In this document: positions 35,916-45,223 of the stretch, piece by piece | How positions within the stretch are numbered: the stretch's first letter is position 1 | How the letters are laid out: every line of letters begins with the position of its first letter | Origin: Bursaphelenchus xylophilus | Lineage: Eukaryota > Nematoda > Chromadorea > Rhabditida > Aphelenchoididae | Assembly: GCA_904066235.2 (NCBI GenBank) | Contig: CAJFCV020000002.1 | Span: 4,092,001 to 4,156,000, forward strand | Direction: 5' to 3' | Length of the DNA stretch: 64,000 bases | Program-made: the position numbers and the translations under genes | The notes under the pieces: model-generated | Seen by the model: only the letters and a program-made list of their open reading frames with translations | Told to the model about the DNA's origin: nothing | The model's database searches: none

Positions 35916-36734
35916 TGTCTCTTGGGATAATTACATTTTTTTGAATTGAACTTTTTTAATTTAAAAAACGATTTTTCAAGAATTTCATTCGACCACGGCA
36001 TGTGATGACAGTAGAAGCGGCCAAATTTTAAGCATCAGTATTTTTTAATTTTTTTTTTCTAACGGAAGAGATTGACCAATCATGACTGCCAAGTTGACCG
36101 GACAGCTTGTGAGATAGATCTAGAGATGGCTCTCCGGGCCAGGTTGAGCGGATTTGAAAGGATTCAGGGCCGGGCCCTAGACTCAAATTGGCCCCCAATG
36201 ATTAAAATTCTTAGTCTCAAAACAAAAAGTTGGGGTTGCCATCAAAAACAAAACGCAGAGCCTAAAGCCCATTGGCGGTTTTTTGAAGTACCTTTGGTTG
36301 TTATTTTTTTAAAATTTATAGTTAATTGTTATAAAAAACAAATATGTTACCGGCCCCGAGTCATGTCTGTATAGATCCAATTCGAATCCTTTGAACCTCG
36401 ACCGTTGTCCATTTGCTGATTTGCAAACTTATCTCCCTGTTTTTTATATAAAACCCTCATTTATTACACAACTCTCCACAAAGAGAAATTTCGCGATCGA
36501 ACTACATAAAGTCTGGCTAATGTGTGCTCCCTTCTCTCTCAACCCGATGCTCTTTCCCGCGACGCTTTTTCGAATTTTCACCGCATAAATGTTGTAGTTG
36601 TTTCCGTCTTGAGACTTCTTCAGACATCTCGTATCTAAGGTGTAGGTTCTTTTCATTTTTTTGTGAAATTTTTATTTATTGTTTCACTTTCAAAATTCAT
36701 TTACTTTCAAACATAAAAATTCTTTTTAGCGACA
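35916..36734. other. Divergent promoter region
   Basis: It separates the mucin-like gene (minus) from the thioesterase gene (plus). A GC-richer patch at 36119-36180 (GGCTCTCCGGGCCAGG) loosely resembles 53455-53505. It ends in TTTTTTTAG six bases before the thioesterase ATG, a likely spliced-leader acceptor. Confidence 0.4.
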
Positions 36735-39700
36735 ATGACGAAGCTGTTGACCATCCGTCAGATTAACGACATTATCTTCAAACACGTCGAAAATCAGACG
36801 CTCACAAACGGGAACGCCGCGAAACATGATGCCGCAGGATATTCTCCAAGGCAGTCAGCATCTGCGTGCATTATTCCCTTAGGGTCTGAGCCCAGTATCC
36901 GCATTTTTTACGTTGCTAATACTGAGCATGTCAGATTTGGGAAGATCCTAGAAGATTTGGACACTTTTGCAGGTAACGATAGGCCCTCATCGCAAGATAA
37001 TCCCTTATAAACAAGACCAAGTTTTATTGTACTGATGGAAAGTTGTCAATTGGGGAAAAGGCGATTAGGGAAGTGGACGATTTGGGAAACTGAAAAGTAT
37101 TATTTTCCTTCGATGTATCTCTCGAAAGTAGGATAATCAATAGCGCTGATTTTAAAAATGACACTTTTTTTGTCCGTTACTTTTTTCCTTAAGTAGTACT
37201 GTAAAGTAGTAATCTTATTTTTTTCACAAATACTCGATTGGGGCTTTTGATAATGCTGGTTTCAAATCCGCAAAAATGAATAAGATTTTCAGAATTAGCA
37301 TGATCGACAACCCCTAAATCGAGTGTGTGTGAAAAAGTTTAAAAAATTATTACTTTGCAGTATTACGTAAGGAAAAAAGTGACAAAGAAAAAAATAATTT
37401 TCAAAATCAGCGCCATCGATTATCCTAATTTCAACACTTACACACATCGAAGAAAAACAATACTTTTCAATTTCCCCACTTGTCTTTCTCCACAATCGTC
37501 GATGAGTCCGGGGAAAATAAGCTCACACTAGACGAGTACCCCTTGCAGAAAAATTTTTTTTATTTTTGAATGTAATTTTCAGTATGGATGGCCTATCGGC
37601 ACAACCAAGGGCCCGAAGTACCTATGGGAACGCCAAACCATATTCCATTCCACGCAGTCACCGCGTGCGTCGATAAAATTAGTAAGTATATATATATGGC
37701 TCGGGACTTCTAAATCTCTCCGCAAGAGTCCATCCGAACCCTGGAAATTTAGTCCAAAGTTAAAAGTTGACAAAAAAGGAGGAGACGACAGAGAAAGGCA
37801 GAAATTCTTACAAAGAGAGAAATTGCGCAATGTTATGTCAGATTGCGCAACTTTTAACTTTGTACTAAATTTGCAGGGTTCGGATGGACTCTTGCGGAGA
37901 GATTTAGAAGTCCCGAGCCATATATGGATGGTTAGTTATAAATTTCATTTTTCATTCCGTTCAAAAGTGTGCAATTCAGTCCACGGAGGCACTTTGGACT
38001 AAAATCGGGAAATCCTGTCCGTGGTGCAAACAAAAATCGCCACTTTTGGTTTGCCGTTCAGACAAACGCAAATCAGTCCGTCGTGTGGACAGGTTTCCGG
38101 AAATCTAGCCCACTGATTTTCGATCCATGGACTTCTTGATTTGTTTGCTCGGATTTTTTGGAGTTGTCCGTGGTTTGGAAAATTCCAAACAAATCACAGA
38201 GGCACAGATGACCCCGGGCTTCTTCTCAAATTTTTTTTTTATTTCGCTATGTTCAAGATGTATTTTCTGATTGAGAACAGCTTGGATTTGCTCAAAAAAG
38301 GATTTTTTACCAAGGGTAGGCTTTTCTATTCGATTTCCTATCTAGCCCGTTTTCTTTTGGGATAACCCATCAAATTTTAGAATTTTGTGAAGCTTGTTGC
38401 CCCATGGATAATGTAATGTTTATTTCTTGTTGATTCGACCAAAACTTTTTAAACTAAATTATAGCTAAAGGTAGAGTAGGATGTTAGCTTGGTTCTAATG
38501 TCAATTTCGAACCAAAAGGAGCGAGTTTTACAAAAATTTTATATTGTACTAGGTCCTGACGTTCGGTCCCTCGTTAAAACTGCTATTACGTTAAATTTGC
38601 CACTTTTGCATGGTAAAACAACCCAGTACTCTGACCTACATTTATATCTGGTCAGTTTTATAGGTTGTTAGCTTCGTTCTAACACCAATTTCCAACCAGA
38701 CACAGCTAAATTTACGAAAATTTTATGTTGTACTTGATACTCAAGGTTAACCTGGTCTTTCATAACATTAGCTGTCTTTGCATGGTAAAATTAATCTAGT
38801 GTCCACACCTATAACTGTCCACTTTTACACTGTTTTTGCGAAAAAAAAGATAAATTGACTTACATTATCCATGAGGCAACAAGCTTCACAAAATTACAAA
38901 GTTTGGTGGGTTATCCGTCCAGAAAACGGGCAATCTAGACGTAAAATCAAATGGGGTAGCCTGCTCTTGGTAAATATTCCATTTTGGAAAAATTTCCAGT
39001 TTCCTTCACTCAGAAAATACATCGTGAACCTAAGGAAATAAAAAAATTTTTTGAGTTTTTGAGCACCGGGGTCAACTGTCCCCGAAGAGTTTGCTCGATA
39101 AACCAAAATCGCTGAATTCGGTCCGTCGCCTGGACAAACGAAAAAAGTCCGCGGACAAAAAAAAATTGTTCGTTCCGTAAACTGACTTTGCTGATTTTAG
39201 TCCGGAGAACGGATTAAAATTGCAACTTTGCGCCCAAATGGACTTGATTCCCCAATTTTAGTCCAAAGTGCCTCCGTGGACTGAATTGCACACTTTTGAA
39301 CGGAATGAAAAATGAAATTTATAACTAACCATCCATATATTTAGTTGGAAAGTTACACGGAAAACTGTCAATCATCAAACAACTCGCCGAATTCTTTCAG
39401 ATCTCAAACACCGAACAATAAAGAGCGACTTGGACATTCTTATGACTGGCCTGGTCACATGGGTAGGCCGTTCATCCATTGAGGTTACGATGCATTTGAG
39501 TCAGAAATACGCCAAGGACGAGTACAGGCAAGACAGCGTTTCTTTTTATCGTTAGCCATCTTCTAATCATCCCAAATCAAATCGTGTTTTAGAGGAGTTC
39601 TAACAGCCCGGTTTGTCATGGTCACGCTGGATCCAAAGACGCAAAAAGCTGTGTCGAACGTCCCTCTAAAGCTGGAAACCGAACAGGATAAGAAGCTGTT

Positions 39701-40816
39701 CGAAAAAGGCGAATGTAAGTGCCATTCACCACCAGATTTGCCTATGAAAACTTTGTAAACACGACGGATTCCCTTCAGATGCCAAGCAAGTCCGCCGCTC
39801 GCGCGAAGAAATGTCGTTGTACAAGAATCCACCGACCGAGATAGAGCGAGCAATGCTTCACGACCTCTTTTTGAAGACCATGGATAATAAGAATCATTCG
39901 TTGGACCGGCTGCCCGCAGGACATGTTTGGATGAACGATGCAAAGGTTGAGAACATGGTGATCTGCTTTCCAATCAAAAGAAACATGTATGGGAAGATCT
40001 TTGGAGGCTATTTGATGAGGACGGCCGTTGAGACAGCCTTCGCCAATGCAGCGTTGTTCTCGTAAGTGATTCACAACCTCACAATCAAATTTCTTTATAC
40101 GGAAGCCGAGTTGGTAGGTTTCTTTTGATAATAGCTTGGAAAATAATGTGAAAACATTAGCAAAGGTTATATTTGTGGGACCCGCAGGGACCCTATTTCT
40201 CGACATCTATGTCACTACGAGCGCTTCCGGCAACATGTACGGATCACTTTTACAAATTTCATTCACAGCGATTTGCCTGAAAATGAAGTCTGTAAAAAGT
40301 AGTTTTCGAATTGCCACAGGGACTTTCGGTAATAAAAAGTTGCATGCAAAAAAATGCGACCCGCCCTTCGGGCTTGGAAAAAAAACTTTTGTAAATTTTG
40401 GTTCATTATGCCTGAAGTTATTAACAAAAGAAACCCTAAAAACCCGGCCAGCCTTACTGTATCCCCCTAGTATGACTATTTTTATCATCACAAAACTCAT
40501 AGCCATCATCCCATTTTACAGAAAAAGCAACCCAGAAGTGATGGCGGTGGATTCGGTGGTGTTCAAAAAAGGAGTTGAGATCGGATCACTTCTCGTTTTG
40601 CAATCCCAAATCAGCTACACAACAGACCGTTTCATGCAGCTCTCAGTTTCGGCGCACGTTGTTGACATCAACAACGGCGATTCGGAGACCACAACCACTT
40701 TCCAGTTCACGTTCCGAACGGACAAACCGGTACCAGTGGTTCTGCCGCAAACCTACTCCGATGGAATGGCCTACCTCAACTCGAGAAGGCATTTCAATTC
40801 CAGTGCGCACTTGTAA
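36735..40816 (+). CDS. Acyl-CoA thioesterase, ACOT9-type (double hotdog)
   Basis: Six exons, 36735-36972, 37583-37681, 39401-39527, 39593-39714, 39779-40061 and 40522-40816, give 387 residues. It hydrolyses acyl-CoA to free acid and CoA, in mitochondria for vertebrate ACOT9. The product follows human ACOT9 from end to end: IPLGSEP, VRFGKILEDLD, VTACVDKI, the first hotdog MTGLVTWVGRSSIEVTMHL, ARFVMVTLD, the second hotdog GKIFGGYLMRTAVETAFANA, and the C-terminal TYSDGMAYLNSRRHFN. The true exon 3 was chosen over a nearer acceptor because only it keeps the frame. Intron 3 begins with GC (AG/GCAAGA), not GT. Intron 2 (1.7 kb) is filled with two foldback elements and intron 1 holds another. AATAAA is at 40831-40836. 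The N terminus is moderately basic and could be a mitochondrial presequence. Confidence 0.88.
37049..37500. mobile_element. Foldback element, GGGGAAA family, in thioesterase intron 1
   Basis: The left arm (ATTGGGGAAAAGG, GAAAAGTATTATTTT, AGCGCTGATTTTAAAAATGA) is mirrored by the right arm (CAAAATCAGCGCCATCGATT, TACTTTTCAATTTCCCC). The arms are about 150 bp around a 120-bp centre. Copies also at 58267-58673 and, broken, 25182-25840. Confidence 0.6.
37693..37924. mobile_element. Foldback MITE, 232 bp, in thioesterase intron 2
   Basis: TATATGGCTCGGGACTTCTA at the left is repeated in inverse at the right, and the pairing continues about 75 bp inward (TCTCCGCAAGAGTCCATCCG). TA-rich flanks. It shares its right boundary with the next element. 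Confidence 0.65.
37920..39340. mobile_element. Foldback element, 1.4 kb, in thioesterase intron 2
   Basis: ATATATGGATGGTTAGTTAT at the left pairs with its inverse at the right. The arms then remain recognisably complementary through the GTGCAATTCAGTCCACGGAG block and, with gaps, through the GATGTATTTTCTGA block (38255 versus 39010), giving arms of 400 bp or more. No transposase ORF was seen. Confidence 0.65.
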
Positions 40817-40912
40817 TTACAATGTACAAAAATAAACATGTCAAAGAGCAAGAGCCCGTATTATGGCCATATTTGACAGGCATTTGATCTGACTGGTAAA
40901 TTGGGCGGCCCA

Positions 40913-41064
40913 CGTCAACTGAGGAGTCCGGCGGCCGGAATAGACCCTTCGCTATCGGTTTTTTACACTTCGTCTTGATTTGCCAGAGAAGACAGAGAAA
41001 AGACGCGCAAAAACGTACTGTCTCGCCCCAAAAATTCCCCATTTCTTCCCCGACAAAAAGTTTT
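40913..41064 (+). repeat. Dispersed repeat, inverted copy of 14941-15093
   Basis: About 150 bp matching the inverse of 14941-15093, with the same order of the GAGGAGTCCGGC, CACTTCGTCTTGAT and CCCCGACAAAAAG blocks. Confidence 0.55.
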
Positions 41065-41837
41065 TTGCGGGCGCAGAAGATTCTCGGGACTTTTGGCCGC
41101 GTAAATTCCACTCCGCAAAATGGAAACCGGCATTCGATTTCACTTTTCTTTTTTATAACTTTGATTACTCCTTCCAACGTTCGTTTAGCTCAAAGAAACT
41201 CTGAAATAAACAAAAAAGTTGACCTCTGGCCGCAAAAGAAGTTTCTCCTCCATTTTCCTTCTCCGACAAAAATTTTTGTTTTTTCGCCAAAAAAACGTAT
41301 TTCGACCTCGCAAAAGCATTGTTTTCAGCAGATTTTCATCGTTGTTTCTCCCATTTTTCCCCGTTTCTGAGTGTGTAATCTGCTTTTCCTCTATTTTCGA
41401 AATTAATCAGTGAAAAAGGCAGTTCAGTGATAGAGTCGAACTTTTCTGTGTTTTGTAGCGAACATTACGCTAAAGCAACCTTGAAATTGTGCTGGAGATG
41501 TCTATTCATTCTGTCAAATTTCTCTTTTGTCGTTTTTGATCACTACATGCGTTTTTTGCGCCATGAAAATGATGTTTTTGGCTATATTTTTCCGGCTTGA
41601 GGTCCAGTACAGTGTATAATATTGATGGAGGTTATTCTAATAAAAGATGGAACAGCTGCCTGATCCAGTTCTTTCTGACCGCGGTTTGATCTTTAATCTT
41701 TCATTCTTACATTTCTAGTCACCTTGTTGCAGCATGTTTTCTAGTCGGCATTACATCATGTTGCTTTGACTAGAAAATTTGTGCTGTTTTACCTTCCCAA
41801 TTATGTATTCTATCTGATTTTTATTCGCGCTGAATGA

Positions 41838-41864
41838 TTATCAGTTCTGGCGGACTATAAATAG
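41838..41864 (+). promoter_or_regulatory. GATA-factor site and TATA-like box of epoxide hydrolase 1
   Basis: TTATCAGT (41838-41845) is the complement of ACTGATAA, the extended binding site of intestinal GATA factors such as ELT-2. CTATAAATAG follows at 41855-41864. The ATG is at 41899, behind TTCTTTCAG. Confidence 0.5.
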
Positions 41865-41898
41865 AGTGTTTACCACCATCATTGTCTTGTTCTTTCAG

Positions 41899-44668
41899 AT
41901 GGGTAAGATCCTCTTGGCGGTTGTAGCGGCCATTTTCGGCATAAGTCTCTATTCTATTGTGAATCGATCTGAGACGAAGATCAATTTCCCGAAGAATGGG
42001 TATTATGGAACTGGAAATCCAAAGCAAGACGACACCAGCATCAAACCATTCAAGATTCAGGTGGCGGACAAGGAAATTCAGGTATTAAATCAATTTTGTT
42101 TTGGATTTTCGGTGATGTTGTTTTAGTTAATGGAGAATCACACTTTCTTATCAAAAAATATCTTAACTTTCTTTTCACCTCCTTCTAGCTTATTTTAGGT
42201 TTCAAATCAAGAAATTTTCTACTTTTTTATAGGACCTGAAAGAGCGACTGAAGAACGCACGAATTGGCCATGAACAGCTGGAAGATGTCCCGAACTTTGA
42301 ATACGGCTTTCCTTTGACCACTTTGAAGCAATGGAGAGAGTACTGGCTCAATAAATACGACTGGCGAAAGCATGAGGCGCAGTTGAACGCGTTTCCCCAA
42401 TTCATCACTCAAATCGAAGGCCTGAAGATCCATTTCATCCACGCGAAACCCCCAGCCGGCTACAAAACTGTGGTCCCGTTGTTGTTGGCGCACGGCTGGC
42501 CTGGAAATGTCTACGAGTTCTATAAGATCATCCCCATGCTCACCGATCCCAAGAAGCACGGACTCGGCGATCAAGTGGCGTTTGAGGTTGTTGCTCCCTC
42601 CATGCCCGGTTATGGATGGTCTGAGGCGAGTCACAAGAAAGGTAATCTATTTTTTGAGTTTGCTGTTCTTTTCATCATCCTACGATTAATTTTATATTTT
42701 TTTAGGGTTGTCCGTGTTTGTCGTTTCCCGGATCTTCAAGAAACTGATGACCGACCGTCTGAAGTTCCCCAAATTCTTGGTTCAGGGCGGTGATTGGGGT
42801 TCTGCAGTAGCCAGCACACTTGGAAAGCTGTATCCCGAAAGTCTGATCGGTGTTCATATTAACATGGTCATGTCCAACAATAAGCCGGTTAATTTGTTGA
42901 AACAGATCCTTGGATCTTACTATCCCTCCCTGTTCTTCGAGGATCCCCACTTTTCTGATTTCTCGTTCAAGAATCAATTCTTTTTCATCGTGAAGGAGTC
43001 GGGATACATGCATATTCAAGCCACCAAACCGGATACTGTTGGGGTCAGCTTGAACGACTCTCCCTTGGGCTTGTTGGCATATATCGGAGAGAAGTTCAGC
43101 ACTTGGACCAACGCCAAGTTTGTTCAGGAAAAGGATGGAGGGTTGGAGAAGTGAGTAACGATTTTTAATATTGGCTATAGGCGAAGGGCATCGTTGAAGG
43201 CTAACTTAATGAAAACGGCTAATGTCTTCTTCCAGAGAATGCAAATTATAGTAGGAATGGATTAAAGAATTCCGCCCGTGCCAGTTTTAGATGTGGCAAT
43301 CCCCTCTGAAGGTTTGGGCTTTGGCTGTAAAGAATTTCAAGAAAGATAAATGTGAACCGAATCTGTGAATTCACTTTTTGGGGTCGATTTGGGTGAAGCC
43401 AAAGAGGAAATTAATAATTAAACCCTCCGAAGAGATTTTCTTGTCCTACAGCTGGCACGAGCGGTGGATTTTTTACCCATTCCTACAGTGGGGGACGTGA
43501 TGCAGTGGCAAAAAATGTACCATTTTGCATCCAGGAAGTATTAAAAAATGTGGCAAAATGCATCCCTCTCCAAGTGAAAAAAGCTCAGATTTCAAAAGCG
43601 TGTCCGCGCTTTTTATGTGGAGAACGGCGCGCCCTTCAAAACGAAGTTTTTTTCATTTGTAGAAGGAAGCATTTTGCCACATTTTTTATACTCCCCGGAA
43701 GCAAAGTGATACGTTTTTTTGCCACTGGATCAGGTCCCCCACTGTACTGTGCCTCACATTCTCTAGAAGTCGATATTGGCTGTTTTCATGAGGCCAGTCT
43801 GCAACCAGAGATTGCCACGGCTCCGGAGCCGGCTCTTGGCTCCGGCTCTGAGCGGCTCCGGCTCCGAGCCGGGAGCCAGAGCCGGAGCCGGAAATTTTGG
43901 GGTCGGCTCCGGCTCCCGAGCCCAAAGTCGGAGCCAGGCTTCCCAGCGGTCAGAAAAGTAAAAATTTTGTGATCTTGTTAAACCAAATTGCTTGAAAAAC
44001 ACTGCGGAGGATGTCGCTTGACTGCAAAAACGTTGGCGTATGATCTCTGGCACTAATAATAACTTTTATTTTTGGAAAAATATTTTTTAAAAAATATTTT
44101 GCATTGGAGCCGGGATTCGGAGCCGGAGGCCTTTTTAAATTTTGCACGGAGCCAAGAGCCGGAGCTGCAAATTTGGCCTCGGCTCCGGCTCTGGGAGCTA
44201 AGAGCCGGAGCCGGAGCCGAAATTTTGACCGTGGCAATCTCTGTCTGCAACCATGACTTTCTCGTTACTCTTAGACTTTTATTTAGATACTTCACCAAGG
44301 ACGAGGTGCTGACAATCATCTCGATCTACTGGTTCAACCAAAACATCCTCGCCTCTCAACGACTCTACAAGGAAAGCTTTGCCAGTCAAGATTATTTGGA
44401 CTTGCAAAGGTATGTTTTCCATGATCCCCTTCCTTTTTCTTACCGATTATTTACATTTTAACTTTCCTCTTTCAGTGCCTACTGCTCGGCTCCAACTGGA
44501 GTGGCTCATTTCCCACATGACCTCGTCCGAGCTCCGAAGGAACTCTTGTACAGCAGCTACAACCTCACCCATTACACCTACCTCGAGGACGGCGGTCATT
44601 TCGCTGCTTTCCAACTGCCAAAGGTTCTGGCCGCGGATGTTTTCAAATTTATCAATTCTCGACTGTAG
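41899..44668 (+). CDS. Microsomal-type epoxide hydrolase 1 (EPHX1 family)
   Basis: Five exons, 41899-42081, 42233-42641, 42706-43150, 44287-44409 and 44476-44668, give 450 residues. It opens epoxides to trans-diols at the ER membrane. Order of parts: N-terminal anchor ([15 protein letters not shown]), EHN domain ([19 protein letters not shown] onward), then the alpha/beta-hydrolase core. HGWPG at 148-152 forms the oxyanion loop, the nucleophile is D227 in QGGDWGS, and the base is H428 in GGHFAAF. The acid position is D402 (FPHDL), where mammalian enzymes have Glu404. The start follows TTCTTTCAG, a trans-splice acceptor. AATAAA at 44763-44768. Intron 3 (1.1 kb) holds two transposable elements absent from the neighbouring copy. 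It is a tandem duplicate of the gene at 45224-47228. Confidence 0.9.
43484..43746. mobile_element. Foldback MITE, TACAGTG family, copy B
   Basis: 263 bp. Left end TACAGTGGGGGACGTGATGC, right end, inverted, TACAGTGGGGGACCTGATCC; inner arms pair through CAAAATG-CTTCC blocks. It lies in intron 3 of epoxide hydrolase 1 and is absent from the matching intron of copy 2. Confidence 0.78.
43806..44243. mobile_element. Non-autonomous hAT-like element, copy 2, with intact target duplication
   Basis: 438 bp. It begins CAGAGATTGCCACGG and ends with the perfect inverse CCGTGGCAATCTCTG (15-bp inverted repeats). TCTGCAAC occurs immediately before (43798-43805) and after (44244-44251), an 8-bp target duplication. 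The matching intron of epoxide hydrolase 2 has a single uninterrupted CAGTCTGCAACCATGACTTT near 46789, which is the empty site. CAG-type ends plus an 8-bp duplication are hAT features. The interior is GGAGCC-type repeats around an AT-rich core. Confidence 0.88.
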
Positions 44669-44868
44669 ACTTTTCTGTAATCGAAAAGCCCAATTTTTTC
44701 ATGGGCAAAACATTTTTTCATCATTCAGGTTCTAGATCAAAACTAATTGTTTTAACTATAGAAATAAATTAATGTTCCTATAAAAAGACGAATATTAATT
44801 ATGTCAGGTCTGATCCGCCACTGCAGTTGTTGCGATGTGACCGTAAGCGTTTCATTCGTACGTATCCA

Positions 44869-45066
44869 TACTAGTCGCGGAAAAAAGTCCTGGGAATTTT
44901 CTGCGACTCTGCACTGTGCATGAACCCGAAAGGTGCTTTTGCACAGTGCAATTTTGTTGATTTTGCCTTATTGTCGCGCGCGATTCCCGCGACAAATCAA
45001 CTTTTCGGAGCGCGACGGAATTTTGGGGACGCGAGAAATTCCCAGGACTTTTTTCCGCGACTAGTA
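44869..45066. mobile_element. MITE with 31-bp inverted repeats between epoxide hydrolases
   Basis: TACTAGTCGCGGAAAAAAGT at the left and its inverse at the right; the pairing covers about 31 bp with one or two differences. 198 bp, TA at both ends. The interior has a second small palindrome (CTGCACTGTGC / GCACAGTGCA). Confidence 0.65.
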
Positions 45067-45164
45067 CACCGTATGGCGCCGTTTTTTTTTAGTTATCAGT
45101 AGTTAGTTTGCGGTTGCTTTCATGATTATTTAATCGCTCTATATTTTGTAGTCGCTTTTGATGA

Positions 45165-45172
45165 TTATCAGT
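45165..45172 (+). promoter_or_regulatory. GATA-factor site of epoxide hydrolase 2
   Basis: TTATCAGT, the complement of ACTGATAA, 52 bp before the ATG, in the same context as copy 1 (TGATTATCAGTT-T-GCGGACTA). The TATAAATA box of copy 1 is CTACAAAAAG here. Confidence 0.5.
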
Positions 45173-45223
45173 TATAGCGGACTACAAAAAGGGAGCCTAT
45201 CAAAAAATTTTATTTTGTTTTGG

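Larger units (their letters stand above)
40817..41898. other. Intergenic stretch upstream of epoxide hydrolase 1
   Basis: Holds the dispersed repeat 40913-41064 and AT-rich sequence. The last 70 bases form the promoter described separately. Several 60-130-codon ORFs around 40975-41413 are Phe/Lys/Arg-rich translations of the repeat and are not supported. Confidence 0.5.
44669..45223. other. Spacer between the two epoxide hydrolases
   Basis: Contains the 3' end of copy 1, the MITE at 44869-45066 and the promoter of copy 2. No other gene. Confidence 0.55.

Noticed and set aside
39361..39400. Exon beginning at 39352 (after TATTTAG) in the thioesterase gene
   Set aside because: This acceptor leads to an in-frame stop (ACCGAACAATAA); the acceptor at 39400 restores the conserved frame.
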